Shown here piece after piece: positions 34,139 to 43,956 of a DNA stretch of 64,000 nt. The stretch is taken from NCBI RefSeq assembly GCF_023221595.1, contig NZ_CP096567.1:1-64000 (forward strand). Reading direction: 5' to 3'. The position numbers and the translations under genes were made by a program. The first letter of the stretch is position 1. Every line of letters begins with the position of its first letter. The stretch is from Rhodococcus qingshengii JCM 15477 (GTDB lineage Bacteria > Actinomycetota > Actinomycetes > Mycobacteriales > Mycobacteriaceae). The notes under the pieces were generated by a model. That model was not told the origin of the DNA and searched no databases. It was given only the letters and a program-made list of their open reading frames with translations.

Positions 34139-37100
34139 TGACCACGCACGAGAACGACGTCGCGTCTCTGTTCGACCCACGCAGCACCGGCCACATTCCC
34201 GTCGTTCCGCCCGGCGCTCTGCCTCCGTCCTGGGCGGCGGGGCGCACCGCCGCGCCACCGGATCGTCATGAGCCTGACCCGCCGCACACCCCCGATGTGT
34301 GGGCCGGGCCCGAACCGGTCGAGACAGACGACGCCGCGAGCATCACAACCGCCGACGAGATCCCCGACAAAGGTCGCGTTCGACGACGTGGGCGCGGCAG
34401 GAGCGGTAAGTCCGCCCGCACGAAAAAGTCCGAGACCGTCAAGGACCAGGAACGTGCTGCCCGCACCGTCGCGAAAGACCGCAAGAGCGTGAAGTTGGAA
34501 CTGTGCGGCACAGCAGGACACATCACCCGCACACCGAGGACTGCGACCGCATGGTTCGTGCAGCCACCCGGGCCGTGGAACATGCGCCCGACACCCAAGC
34601 AGCGACGCTACATACGCGACGAAGCGCTGATCCTGGCCAACCTGCGCGAGGCGGGCGTCGAACACCTGCACCGTCGGCTCACCCGCGCGCCGTGGCCGGT
34701 CCGAGCATGGGCACGCTCGCATCACGAGTGGGCCACACCCCTACCCGACGTCGACGGCGCGCTCTCGTGGAACGACTACCTGCGCGGTCAGCAGCACGGC
34801 ATGCTCTGGTCCGAACCGACGATCAAGGGCCGATACTGGGGCATCGAATTACCCCCGCGCTCGATGTCGAGCAGGGGCCTCGACTACCTCGCCCTGTGGC
34901 TGTCCGGATTCGGCAAGATCGGCGCAGCCGTAACGCGGTGGGCGGACGAGTCGTTCGACCGCGAAACAACCATGCTCGATGAGCATCTGGCGACCCTGGC
35001 CCGGATCATGGCCGCCCGCGGAGCCGATGCACGCCCGGCCACCGCAGGGCAGATGGACTACCTGTTGCGGCGCTCCGCGGCGATCGGTCTCCCGCTCGAC
35101 ATCGACGGCGTGATCTCAGGCGGCGGCGATTGGACCGACACCGACATCGCATCCCTCGAAGACCTCGCCGATCTCTCGCTCACCCCGGGCGACGGCTTCA
35201 CCACCGTCTCCGGTCTCGTCGACGGGCGCCGATACAGCGCTGCCGTGATCGTCTTGACGATCGGCCGGATGGCGCCAATGCCGATCCCGGAGCAAATGTT
35301 GCCGTGGCAGGTGATCGGCGACGGATCCGGCGAGCCTCTCGAATGGTCCGAACGCATCACGCTCGAAGAGAAGACCGCGACCGCCCGCGCGATGCGCTTC
35401 GTGACCGACAAGATCACCAACCAGTTCAAGCACTACACGGTCGAACACGACGAAAGCCCGCCGACGGAATTGCAGGAACAACATGCGGCGGCGCAGAAGA
35501 TCAAAACGCATCTCGAACACGATCATTCGGGGCTCTCGACCCGGGTCAAGGGGTGGTGGCGGATGGCGGTCGTGGGAGCAAACGCCGACGAGGTACGCCG
35601 CAAGGTCTCGACCCTGCAGGAGATGTACTCCCCGCACATCATCCTCGAGCACGAACACGGGCAGTACCAACTACTCCGCGAGTTCATTCCCGGCCAGCGG
35701 CAAGCGAACATCGCACACGCGCGCCGCATGAGCGTCTACGACGCCTCCGCCGGCATGGCGGCGGTCGGAGACCGTATCGGTGACCGGACAGGACTGATCG
35801 TCGGACAGACTGCGTCGATCGCACCGAGGCCAGCTGTGTGGAACTGCTTCGCCGGCCCGGAGAACAAAGACAAATCCGGCCTCACCCCGATCGTCGCCGT
35901 CCCCGGTTCGGGCAAGACGTTCCTGGCCGGAATGACGGTCTACCAAGCTGTCCGCGCCGGCGCCTACGGAGTGATCCTCGACCCCTCCGGTCCGCTCGCC
36001 CGGCTTGCCACACTGCCGGAACTGGCACCGTTCACGAGGGTCTACGCATTGACCGGGCGCTCACGTCCGGGCGCACTCAACCCGTACCGCGTGATCGCCG
36101 ACCCGGACCCCGACGACCCCGAATACTCCCCCACACATTCGCACTACGCACTCGATCCCGATCCGGCCGCAGCAGCGGAAGATCAGTACCAAGCGGACCT
36201 GCGTGCAGCTGCCGCAGAACGCATGGAATGCGCTGTGTCGGTGCTGAAAATGATGCTCACCGACAAGGACGTCGAGCAGCGATGGACGGAAAGTGTCCTC
36301 CACACGGCAGCACACAACGTCGGCGGCGACGCCGAACATCACCTCGGTCAGGTTCTCGATCAACTCGCCGCAATGGCGGAAAACGAACAGGACACAGAGG
36401 TCAAGACGACTGCCCGCAGCATTCATCAGAAACTGCACATGATGTCCCAACTCGCTGAAGCTCGGGTGCTGTTCCCCAAGCCCGGCACACTCGGCGGCTT
36501 CGACGCCGACACTACCTTCGACGAGCGCCTGACCATCCTGACGATGCCCGGCTTGCAGCTCCCTCCAGAGGGAGTCCCATCCTCGCAGTGGACACCGCAA
36601 CAACGGATGGCCGCGCCGCTGATGCATATGGCTGCGTGGCAAGCCAACCGGCTCATCTACGACAAGCCGCGACAGGCCCGCAAAATCCTGTTCCTCGACG
36701 AAAACAAGTACCTCGAACAAACCGGCGCGGGGCGCACTCTGAATCTCCGGATCGCACGTGACAGCCGCAAATTCAACGTGCGTGCCCTGGTGTGCTCGCA
36801 GCTACCCGACGACTACCTCGGCGTCGACGGCACCGACGACAAGTCTGCGCTGACATACGAAGTCATCATCGGAGACCTCGGCGGGAACGAACACGCTATC
36901 GAGGGCGCATTGAAGTTGCTGAACCTGCCGGCCGGGCAGGGATACGAGGCGACATTGGCCGACCTCGGGGGCGGCGGCGAAGACACGTTGGACCCGGACA
37001 CGGACACCTCGCACGTCGACCAAGCTAGGCGGTTCATGATGAAGATGGCCGACGACATCGAGATCGTCCGCTGCGATTGGACCAATTTCACCCACCTCGC

Positions 37101-37170
37101 GCACGTCTTTCAAGCCCTCGACTCCCGTCCACGAGCAGGCGCAACCATCAAGTCCGGTGGTGCGCCGTGA
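34138..37170 (+). CDS. VirB4/TcpF-like conjugation ATPase
   Basis: A 1010-residue protein. The first 110 residues are charged and probably flexible (RRRGRGRSGKSARTKKS). The ATPase has Walker A IVAVPGSGKTFLAG near residue 590 and Walker B KILFLDENKYLEQ near 850, followed by ARDSRKFNVRALVCSQLPDDY, which is typical of VirB4/TraC motors. It powers assembly of the transfer channel at the membrane. It is coupled to genes on both sides by overlaps (TGATG upstream, GTGA downstream). Confidence 0.88.
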   Translation: MTTHENDVASLFDPRSTGHIPVVPPGALPPSWAAGRTAAPPDRHEPDPPHTPDVWAGPEPVETDDAASITTADEIPDKGRVRRRGRGRSGKSARTKKSETVKDQERAARTVAKDRKSVKLELCGTAGHITRTPRTATAWFVQPPGPWNMRPTPKQRRYIRDEALILANLREAGVEHLHRRLTRAPWPVRAWARSHHEWATPLPDVDGALSWNDYLRGQQHGMLWSEPTIKGRYWGIELPPRSMSSRGLDYLALWLSGFGKIGAAVTRWADESFDRETTMLDEHLATLARIMAARGADARPATAGQMDYLLRRSAAIGLPLDIDGVISGGGDWTDTDIASLEDLADLSLTPGDGFTTVSGLVDGRRYSAAVIVLTIGRMAPMPIPEQMLPWQVIGDGSGEPLEWSERITLEEKTATARAMRFVTDKITNQFKHYTVEHDESPPTELQEQHAAAQKIKTHLEHDHSGLSTRVKGWWRMAVVGANADEVRRKVSTLQEMYSPHIILEHEHGQYQLLREFIPGQRQANIAHARRMSVYDASAGMAAVGDRIGDRTGLIVGQTASIAPRPAVWNCFAGPENKDKSGLTPIVAVPGSGKTFLAGMTVYQAVRAGAYGVILDPSGPLARLATLPELAPFTRVYALTGRSRPGALNPYRVIADPDPDDPEYSPTHSHYALDPDPAAAAEDQYQADLRAAAAERMECAVSVLKMMLTDKDVEQRWTESVLHTAAHNVGGDAEHHLGQVLDQLAAMAENEQDTEVKTTARSIHQKLHMMSQLAEARVLFPKPGTLGGFDADTTFDERLTILTMPGLQLPPEGVPSSQWTPQQRMAAPLMHMAAWQANRLIYDKPRQARKILFLDENKYLEQTGAGRTLNLRIARDSRKFNVRALVCSQLPDDYLGVDGTDDKSALTYEVIIGDLGGNEHAIEGALKLLNLPAGQGYEATLADLGGGGEDTLDPDTDTSHVDQARRFMMKMADDIEIVRCDWTNFTHLAHVFQALDSRPRAGATIKSGGAP

Positions 37171-39302
37171 ACGACGCTGCGCCGAACGTCCCGACATTGG
37201 GCGTGCCCGCAAAGCTCATCCGGTTGTTCGCAGTATTCACGATCGTGGTGATCTCACTGGTAGGCCCACAGTTGGGCATGGCGCACGCGGGCGGTTTCGA
37301 CTGCAAAGAAGCTCCCTCGCCGCAGTTCCCGAACGCAGTCTTTCCCACGGTCTTCGACTCCCACAGCGCCACCGAGCCACCCCACAACGGCAACCCCACC
37401 GGTTACCAGACCTACGGGTGGGCCGGATTACGTTGGTACACCTACGACCTCGGATGCGGTGAAGACTTGGTCCGCGCACCCGGCGCTGTCGCGGACACGA
37501 GCACCGGCAACGCGTTTCTGATGGTCGGGCAGTCGTTGGCCGCGATCGCGTTCTGGCTCGACGATCAAACGAAGTCCGGGACCGAAGCAGCCCAATCCGG
37601 AATCACTCCCGCGCTCGATCAGTTCGACACGATCGTCGCCTCCATCGCCACTGGCACATCCGGTGTCTACGGAAAATGGATCGGCCTGGCATTGATGTGC
37701 GGGGCAACAGTCATCTTGTGGAACGCGCTCAAGTCCAACGCGGCTGCTGTCACCAAGACGGTGATGCTCGCCGCCGCCGGTGTGACATTGGGAGCGCTGA
37801 TGGTCGGAGCGCCACAGAAGGCGATGAGTGTCGCGGACGAAACGTTTGGGCAGTTGATCACCGGCACCCAAGGTGAAGTGTTCGAGGCGGCGGGTCTGGA
37901 AACCGATCCGCGCAACATCCTCATGGACAAAATTCTCCTGCCGGACATCTCCAAAGGCTGGTTCGGGCCGAACTTCGACGAATCCGGCGTACCGCCGGAT
38001 CAGCAACTCCAACCCAAACTCCGCGACACACTCGCCTTCACCTACGACGAGCAAGAACGGGTCAAGGGAGACACCGAGGCCGCGAACGAACTCGCCGATT
38101 CGAAAGCAGCGCGGTTCCAGGACGAGATCATCAAACCCCTTTCCGCACAGAACCTTTCATACACCCAGTTTCAAGGAAAGGACAGTGGCCGAACCTCGAC
38201 CGGGTTCCTGGCCATGATGAAGGTCGGTTTGCCATCACTTCTGTGGTCCGGCGCCTCAATCCTGAAAATTGTTGCGCTGCTTTCTATCCGATTCGCGATC
38301 CTGTTCGCTCCGATGTGGGTTCCGTTCGTCGTACTCTCCGGAGGATTCCTCGAACGTGTCATGCGGATGATCGGCACCGCCTACCTCTGGGGTGTCGCAG
38401 GAGCGACGATCGTGGCGCTGTATCTCGTTGCCCTCGTCAAGCTCTACTACGTCGACAACGGCTCGGTCGACGGTTCGTGGCGCCTGTGGTTCATGGTGAT
38501 TCTGTCGTTGATCTGCTGGTTCATCATGCGCCCGTTCAAACGGATCTCGAGCACCTTCCGACAAAACTCCGCCGGTGCACTCAACCGCAAAGCTGTCCGC
38601 GCGAAATCGTCGATCAAACACAAAGCGTTCGATGCCGCATCGTTTGCCGTCGGTGGACCTGCCACGACGATGGCGAAAAAGACAGTCGGAGCGTTCCACC
38701 GCAGCAGCGACAACAACGACGGCGACGACGAGACCACCCTGGTGCGCCCCGAAGGCCGCGGACTCATCGCCCGACGTCAGCAAGACTCCGACAATGCCCG
38801 CGCTGCCGCCCGTACCGCCTCCGACCGAATACCGGGCACCTCCCTCGGACGCGAAAGCGAGCGCGATGCACGTATCGCCGGGCTCGCTGCCGCATCAGGT
38901 GCGGCAGCACTGCGACCCAAAGCTGGGATCTCCTCTGTTGGAATCGGTACCGATTCCGACAACACCGCAGATGACGGCACTGATTGGCCGCGCCGTCGCG
39001 GCCACGACGGACATTCCCGTACCGAGGCCGACCTCCATGAAGAGCGCAGCCGAGGACTCAGGCCGGCTCCACAACGTCCGTCGGTCGACGAGGAATGGAA
39101 CGGCGGAACCAGCTCGGTCATCGCGCCGATGAAGGTATTCACACCCACCCCCATGTCGAGCGAACACAGAGCCCCCGAAGCCGCGACTACCGGAGGCATG
39201 TCCGGCTCCAGCGATTCATCTCGAAGAAGTGCGCGCCCACCCACCTCATCAGTGTGGACTCCGCCGGCGCGGCCTGCCGTCGATCGGGAGAGGTCGAACT
39301 AA
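37167..39302 (+). CDS. VirB6/TcpH-like polytopic membrane protein
   Basis: A 711-residue protein starting at a GTG that overlaps the VirB4-like stop by 4 bases. An N-terminal hydrophobic segment (LFAVFTIVVISLVGPQLG) may be a signal or anchor. Membrane helices follow near WIGLALMCGATVILWNAL, VMLAAAGVTLGALMVG, LLSIRFAILFAPMWVPFVVL, TAYLWGVAGATIVALYLVAL and FMVILSLICWFIM. The last 200 residues are a long charged, Arg/Ser-rich cytoplasmic tail. This layout is that of the channel scaffold of Gram-positive conjugation systems. Confidence 0.75.
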   Translation: MNDAAPNVPTLGVPAKLIRLFAVFTIVVISLVGPQLGMAHAGGFDCKEAPSPQFPNAVFPTVFDSHSATEPPHNGNPTGYQTYGWAGLRWYTYDLGCGEDLVRAPGAVADTSTGNAFLMVGQSLAAIAFWLDDQTKSGTEAAQSGITPALDQFDTIVASIATGTSGVYGKWIGLALMCGATVILWNALKSNAAAVTKTVMLAAAGVTLGALMVGAPQKAMSVADETFGQLITGTQGEVFEAAGLETDPRNILMDKILLPDISKGWFGPNFDESGVPPDQQLQPKLRDTLAFTYDEQERVKGDTEAANELADSKAARFQDEIIKPLSAQNLSYTQFQGKDSGRTSTGFLAMMKVGLPSLLWSGASILKIVALLSIRFAILFAPMWVPFVVLSGGFLERVMRMIGTAYLWGVAGATIVALYLVALVKLYYVDNGSVDGSWRLWFMVILSLICWFIMRPFKRISSTFRQNSAGALNRKAVRAKSSIKHKAFDAASFAVGGPATTMAKKTVGAFHRSSDNNDGDDETTLVRPEGRGLIARRQQDSDNARAAARTASDRIPGTSLGRESERDARIAGLAAASGAAALRPKAGISSVGIGTDSDNTADDGTDWPRRRGHDGHSRTEADLHEERSRGLRPAPQRPSVDEEWNGGTSSVIAPMKVFTPTPMSSEHRAPEAATTGGMSGSSDSSRRSARPPTSSVWTPPARPAVDRERSN

Positions 39303-39303
39303 A

Positions 39304-40101
39304 ATGCCCGCAATCGGCCAAAACCCAATCCTGACCCCGATTCGTCGGTGGGCCCTCTACTCACGAACGAATCTTGCAATCTCCATCGTCGGTGTCTTCG
39401 CCGGACTCGTCGTACTCGGCCAGATCCCCGGAACACCGGAAACGACGAGGACTGCCGAATCACCGTCAACCGCAGCGTCCAGCCTCGAGATCACGGACAC
39501 CACCCAGCCTCCGAGTGCGCCGGATGCAAGCGAGGAAGTCACGCAAGCGCACACCGCTGCGATGTCGAACGCCGACGTCGCGTCGAGCGCGCAAGCGACA
39601 GCGATGACATACGCGCACCTCTACACCGATCACGCCGCAACTGCCGACGCCTGGGCTTCCGCACTCGCAGTGCTGGTCCCTGACGGCGCACTGACACCGA
39701 ACTTTCGCGCCGCCCGCCCAACCGTTGCCGTAGCGATCACCGGCCCGACACACACGGCACCAGCGCCTGCAGACGGGCCCAACGCGACGACAGTGACTGT
39801 GCCCACGTCCGCCGGAGCATTGAAGATCCACCTCGTGCAGAGCGAATCCGGGACGCGGCCCTGGGTCGTGACCACACCTCTGCCGACCCTCGATACCAGT
39901 TCCGATAATTCGGAACTCAACGCGACCGCTACCCCGACTACGACGGAACCGAACAGCACAACGACGCCCACGCGGGACCCTCAGAACCCCGCGCCAACCA
40001 CATCGCAGCCGCCGTCGACCTCGCAAGAACTTCTTCCCATCCCGGCACCCGGCCCGATCCCGATTCCCAATCTGGATACCCCGTTGCCGGGGGCGATGTG
40101 A
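39304..40101 (+). CDS. Membrane-anchored conjugation protein with Thr/Pro-rich tail
   Basis: A 265-residue protein with one membrane helix near residues 22-40 (LAISIVGVFAGLVVLGQI). The outer part (YAHLYTDHAATADAWASALA, then AVAITGPTHTAP) looks like an NTF2-like domain of the VirB8/TcpC kind, followed by a long low-complexity Thr/Ser/Pro tail ending in PIPAPGPIPIPNLD that could span the wall. It sits between the VirB6-like and wall-hydrolase genes with essentially no spacing. Confidence 0.6.
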   Translation: MPAIGQNPILTPIRRWALYSRTNLAISIVGVFAGLVVLGQIPGTPETTRTAESPSTAASSLEITDTTQPPSAPDASEEVTQAHTAAMSNADVASSAQATAMTYAHLYTDHAATADAWASALAVLVPDGALTPNFRAARPTVAVAITGPTHTAPAPADGPNATTVTVPTSAGALKIHLVQSESGTRPWVVTTPLPTLDTSSDNSELNATATPTTTEPNSTTTPTRDPQNPAPTTSQPPSTSQELLPIPAPGPIPIPNLDTPLPGAM

Positions 40102-41702
40102 TGACGAAAACGCGTACCCGACAGCCCCTTTTCGCCACTCGCACGAGGATCGTTCTGTCCCTGCTCACCGCCGCAACCACGCTCGCGCTCACTGCTTGTG
40201 GCGGTTTCGCGGCACAACCGGTGATCAAGAAATCACGCTGCGGGACATCGTCGACATCCGATCGAAGTCCGGCAACTCTGCCGGGCACTACGGAACTGAA
40301 AGCATCGGGGCCGATCACCCAGCCCACCAAGGACGGCACGACGACGTTTACTTCCGGATTCGGGCCTCGCTGGGGAACCGAACACAAGGGGGTCGACTTC
40401 GCCGGGCCCGTCGGGACACCGATCTACGCTGCCCTTGACGGCGTCGCCGTCAAGGGCGGGCCTGCCTCCGGGTTCGGGAACTGGATCGTGCTCGATTCGC
40501 TCGTCGACGGCAAGCCCGTGAGCACGGTCTACGGCCACATGTTCGACGACGGCGTCCTCGTCAAGGAAGGCCAGCAGGTCACAGCCGGTGATCACATCGC
40601 GAACATCGGAAACAACGGCCAATCCACTGGCGCGCACCTGCATTTCGAGTACTGGGAAGGTGGACGGTTGCAGGGCGGAACAGCCGTCGATCCGATGACC
40701 AAACTCGGCGGCGCGCCCTCTCCCGCAGATGAAACGGGCAGCAGCGCGCCTGCTATTGAGCTGGCGGCATCGTCATGGTCTATCGACTGCGCCGGCTTCG
40801 GTGTGGCAGGTGGCGGTGACCTCAAGGCCGGATCGGTTCCTCCCGAGATGGAACCGTGGTTCCGCAAAGCCGGGTCGCTGTGCCCGCAGATCACACCGTC
40901 GCTGTTAGCTGCGGATGCGAAGGCAGAATCCGGGCTCGTGCGTGGTCGGACCTCCAAGAGCGGCGCGAAGGGCATCACGCAGTTCATGGACCCTACGTTC
41001 GCCTCCTACGGCCGGGACGACGACGGCAACGGCACGACCTCGATCTGGGACGACGGGGACGCGATCATGGCTCAAGGCCGGTATTTCTGCGCCATCGCAG
41101 CGCAGGTCGACGGGTGGCTCGCCGACGGATCCGTCACAGGCGATCCGAAATCGCTCTACATCGCCTCATATAACGCGGGTGAAGGCGCGGTCAAGAACGC
41201 CGGCGGCATGCCCAGCGGCGGTGACTACACCACCCAGACACAGCCGTACGTCGCGAAAGTTCTTGCCTACGAAGCGGAATTTGCGGCACCTGGAGGTAGC
41301 GGAGAGTTGGTCGTCTCCCCTGGCTCTGCTTCCGGTGCGCAGGTCGTCGAGGCTGCACGCCAATACCTCGGTACCCCGTACGTCTGGGGCGGCGGCGGAA
41401 CCGGAGGACCGACCGGCGGCGGCTTCGACTGCTCCGGACTAACCAGCTACGCCATCTACACAGGCAGCGGGAACACGGTCACCTTGCCTCGCACGTCGGA
41501 GCAGCAATGGTCCGTCGGAGTCGAGATCCCCATCAGCCAAGCACAACCCGGCGACCTGGTATTCGGCGCATGGTCAGGATCTGGACCCGGCCACGTCGGA
41601 ATCGCGATCGGAAACGGCCAGATGATCCACGCCCCCACCACCGGGGACATCGTCAAACAAGCTCCGCTGCAGAACGATATGAAAGCCCGGAGGGTCATAT
41701 GA
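40101..41702 (+). CDS. Three-domain peptidoglycan hydrolase lipoprotein
   Basis: A 533-residue protein (ATG at 40101; GTG at 40098 also possible). The signal peptide ends in the lipobox LTAC. Residues about 80-200 are an M23/LytM peptidase (TEHKGVDF and HLHFEYW, the zinc ligands). Residues about 250-370 are a lytic transglycosylase domain (DAKAESGL with the catalytic Glu, GITQFM, YIASYNAGEGAV). Residues about 410-530 are an NlpC/P60 domain (GGGFDCSGLTSYAI and GPGHVGIAIG, Cys and His). It opens the wall for the transfer channel, as VirB1 and TcpG do. Three different cutting domains in one protein is unusual. Confidence 0.88.
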   Translation: MTKTRTRQPLFATRTRIVLSLLTAATTLALTACGGFAAQPVIKKSRCGTSSTSDRSPATLPGTTELKASGPITQPTKDGTTTFTSGFGPRWGTEHKGVDFAGPVGTPIYAALDGVAVKGGPASGFGNWIVLDSLVDGKPVSTVYGHMFDDGVLVKEGQQVTAGDHIANIGNNGQSTGAHLHFEYWEGGRLQGGTAVDPMTKLGGAPSPADETGSSAPAIELAASSWSIDCAGFGVAGGGDLKAGSVPPEMEPWFRKAGSLCPQITPSLLAADAKAESGLVRGRTSKSGAKGITQFMDPTFASYGRDDDGNGTTSIWDDGDAIMAQGRYFCAIAAQVDGWLADGSVTGDPKSLYIASYNAGEGAVKNAGGMPSGGDYTTQTQPYVAKVLAYEAEFAAPGGSGELVVSPGSASGAQVVEAARQYLGTPYVWGGGGTGGPTGGGFDCSGLTSYAIYTGSGNTVTLPRTSEQQWSVGVEIPISQAQPGDLVFGAWSGSGPGHVGIAIGNGQMIHAPTTGDIVKQAPLQNDMKARRVI

Positions 41703-42289
41703 GCAACACACGCACATTTGCTCTTCTGGGCGTAGCCGCAGCAATCATTGTAGGGATGGTGTTCTTGTTCTCCGACTTCGGCGGCAAGGACACTGGCACC
41801 GCGGCACCCAGACATACCTCGGCGACACCGTCCACGGTCACGACAACAACGGTGACATCGCCCGCAGTCGTCGATGTCTCGTCGAATCCGGATACCGATG
41901 CAGCGGAAGACACTGTGCGTCAAGCACTCTCCGTCGCGTTCACGTGGTATCCGGCTACCGATAGCAGCCCCACCGATGCCTATGCACGCGCACGGAAGTG
42001 GTTCACCGAGCCCCTGGCCGCCTCGCTGCTCGTCGACGTCGATGCCGGGCGTGGCCCCGGCGCACAATGGAGTCAGTGGGCGTCGGACAACGCAAAAATT
42101 GTCGCTGACGTGAGCGTGGGGTGCTCGGGCTGCCCACCCGATACCGACATCCTCATTCACCGCGTGGCCAGCATCCACCAAACCGCAATTGCCGACGACG
42201 AGACCACCACGCTCACAACGGAAACCACCGTATGGATCACCCTCACCAAACATGGTGGAGAGTGGCTCATCGACAACATCCGGTACTGA
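41699..42289 (+). CDS. VirB8/TcpC-like membrane-anchored protein
   Basis: A 196-residue protein; GGAGGG precedes the ATG, which overlaps the hydrolase stop as ATGA. One N-terminal membrane helix (FALLGVAAAIIVGMVFLF) and a Thr-rich linker are followed by a domain of about 130 residues (YPATDSSPTDAYARARKWFT, then WITLTKHGGEWLIDNIRY) with the spacing of NTF2-like VirB8 domains. It is the last gene of the plus-strand conjugation operon. Confidence 0.65.
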   Translation: MSNTRTFALLGVAAAIIVGMVFLFSDFGGKDTGTAAPRHTSATPSTVTTTTVTSPAVVDVSSNPDTDAAEDTVRQALSVAFTWYPATDSSPTDAYARARKWFTEPLAASLLVDVDAGRGPGAQWSQWASDNAKIVADVSVGCSGCPPDTDILIHRVASIHQTAIADDETTTLTTETTVWITLTKHGGEWLIDNIRY

Positions 42290-42383
42290 TCAGTGCAATG
42301 CTCGACGGCGAGTATGACCAGGGGTTTCTTCGTTAGTTCTTCATGATGCATCGCGTGGAAGGTTGTCGAGACGGCCCGGTTGT

Positions 42384-42401
42384 ACTGACCCGCGGGTCAG
42401 T
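42384..42401. promoter_or_regulatory. Perfect 18-bp palindrome, probable operator
   Basis: The sequence ACTGACCCGCGGGTCAGT is an exact palindrome about 125 bp before the nucleoside hydrolase gene, within an otherwise empty stretch. A TTGTAC that could act as a -35 element overlaps its left edge (42380-42385). Perfect palindromes of this length at such places are usual operators for dimeric repressors such as TetR or XRE types. Confidence 0.6.
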
Positions 42402-42526
42402 CCGGGACTACGACGGGATCCCATATGTCCGATATTCTGACCCGATCACACAAAAACATGGACACGTAGCACGACTACGTTAGCGATAAGCAAGCACAGA
42501 GACAGCTCAAACGATGCGGGGTCAGT

Positions 42527-43420
42527 TTGCGATACGTTCTTGTCGATACCGACTGTGGCGTCGACGACGCACTTGCGCTCGGTTACGTCGCGCACACCGC
42601 GGACATTGTTCTCGCTTGCGTGGTATCCACGTGGGGCAACTGCACAGCGACCGAAGCCGCATCCAATGCGAAGTACATCTTGGATATGGCCGGCGCGATC
42701 GACATTCCTGTTGTCGCCGGTTCCCCTCCGAAGGCTTCGTGGCAGCGCGGTGATGCGCACGGCTCTGACGGGCTCGGTGACACCGAGCAGCCTCGGCCTT
42801 CCTGGACTGGCCCGCAAGGTGCAGCTGAGAGGATTGTGCAATTCGCCAGAGACCATGCCGGCGAGGCGGAAGTGCTGTGTATCGGCCCACTGACCAATTT
42901 GGCAGCTGCACTCACGCTCGAACCTCAGCTACCCGAGTTATTGGCCCGTGTGGTGGTCATGGCCGGCCACGGACAGAACCGCGACGATTGGCTGAACGAG
43001 GTAGGAGATACCAATACCCGCCACAATCCTCGAGCTACGCAGACTGTCGCGGATTCTGCGCTTCCGGTGGTCTGGGTGGGAATCGACGTCACCCGCGCAG
43101 TCCTCCTCGAGGACGGAGATTTCGGTGAAGGCACTCTCGGCGGCTCGCTGCGCCGTATCCACCACGCATATGGGGTCCAACGAGGCGGTACGTACGGATA
43201 CAACGCTCAGGTGCTGTGGAAAGTCCCGGCACACGACGGCGTCACCGCTGCCTGCCTAGTCGACCCTCTCAGGGCAGGCCTGTCGACCGTTACCGGCCGC
43301 ATGACTGTCCTCGACGAAGGCCAAGGCCCGGTGCTACGCAGGGTGGGTACCGGACCGCATGAGGTCGCGGAATGGATAGCCCCGGACTCCGTCCGCGCAA
43401 TGCTCAGGAGTGCGACATGA
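42527..43420 (+). CDS. Nucleoside hydrolase (IUNH family)
   Basis: A 297-residue protein from a TTG at 42527. The calcium-binding hallmark YVLVDTDCGVDDALAL opens it, a change of only one residue from the DTDxGxDDA pattern. GNCTATEAASNA near residue 40 and CIGPLTNLAAAL near 120 follow, and later VVWVGIDVTR and VPAHDGVTAACLVDP (the His-Asp region). It should cleave nucleosides or related N-glycosides to ribose and base. It is the first gene of a three-gene operon with an ImmA/IrrE-type protease and a membrane protein, joined by ATGA overlaps. That context is not the usual one for nucleoside salvage. Confidence 0.85.
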   Translation: MRYVLVDTDCGVDDALALGYVAHTADIVLACVVSTWGNCTATEAASNAKYILDMAGAIDIPVVAGSPPKASWQRGDAHGSDGLGDTEQPRPSWTGPQGAAERIVQFARDHAGEAEVLCIGPLTNLAAALTLEPQLPELLARVVVMAGHGQNRDDWLNEVGDTNTRHNPRATQTVADSALPVVWVGIDVTRAVLLEDGDFGEGTLGGSLRRIHHAYGVQRGGTYGYNAQVLWKVPAHDGVTAACLVDPLRAGLSTVTGRMTVLDEGQGPVLRRVGTGPHEVAEWIAPDSVRAMLRSAT

Positions 43421-43956
43421 CAGGAATAAGAAAGCAACTCACCCGACTGAAGGCCCGTCGGATCGTTGCTCAAGCAATGAAACGGCAAGTCGTCACCATC
43501 GACGACCTGCGTCAGTTTTGTTTCGATCGCACTGGCAGAACCGTCGTTCTAGTTCCGTTCCCGGTCACCGAAGTAGAAGATCGCCCTTCCGGATTCCTGC
43601 TCCGCGCTCGCAACAATGTCGACTATGTGTTCTACGACCACAGGACGGGATCCTGGCGCGCGACATTGATCATCTGTCACGAACTCGCGCACATCCTTCT
43701 CGATCACAGCTGTGCAATGACCGAAGTCTTAGACGACCAGATGCTCAGCGCATGGTTTCCGTCATTGTCACCGGCACTGTTGAAAAACGCCCTCAAACGC
43801 ACTGACTACGACACGACCACAGAACATGGTGCCGAGTATCTGGCGACAAAGCTCCTACTCTTGACGCTTTTCGATGATCTCGACTTCGAGGCTCTGCGCA
43901 GCTCGGTACAGGTAATTTGTGCCAACAACATGATTCAAGCGTATGGAAGCCGATGA
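43417..43956 (+). CDS. ImmA/IrrE-family metallopeptidase
   Basis: A 179-residue protein. The zinc motif CHELAHILLDH (HExxH) lies near residue 88, with the downstream acidic helix EHGAEYLATKLLL that supplies the third ligand. ImmA/IrrE proteases cut a partner transcription factor, often an XRE repressor, to switch on mobile-element or stress genes. The XRE gene at 45290-45880 is a plausible partner. The ATG overlaps the hydrolase stop and the stop overlaps the next ATG. Confidence 0.88.
   Translation: MTGIRKQLTRLKARRIVAQAMKRQVVTIDDLRQFCFDRTGRTVVLVPFPVTEVEDRPSGFLLRARNNVDYVFYDHRTGSWRATLIICHELAHILLDHSCAMTEVLDDQMLSAWFPSLSPALLKNALKRTDYDTTTEHGAEYLATKLLLLTLFDDLDFEALRSSVQVICANNMIQAYGSR

Noticed and set aside
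34503..34982. Long Arg/Pro-rich frames inside the VirB4-like gene and similar ones under most large genes
   Set aside because: They have the composition of GC-rich shadow frames and no motifs or ribosome sites, while the frame they overlap has clear ATPase motifs.
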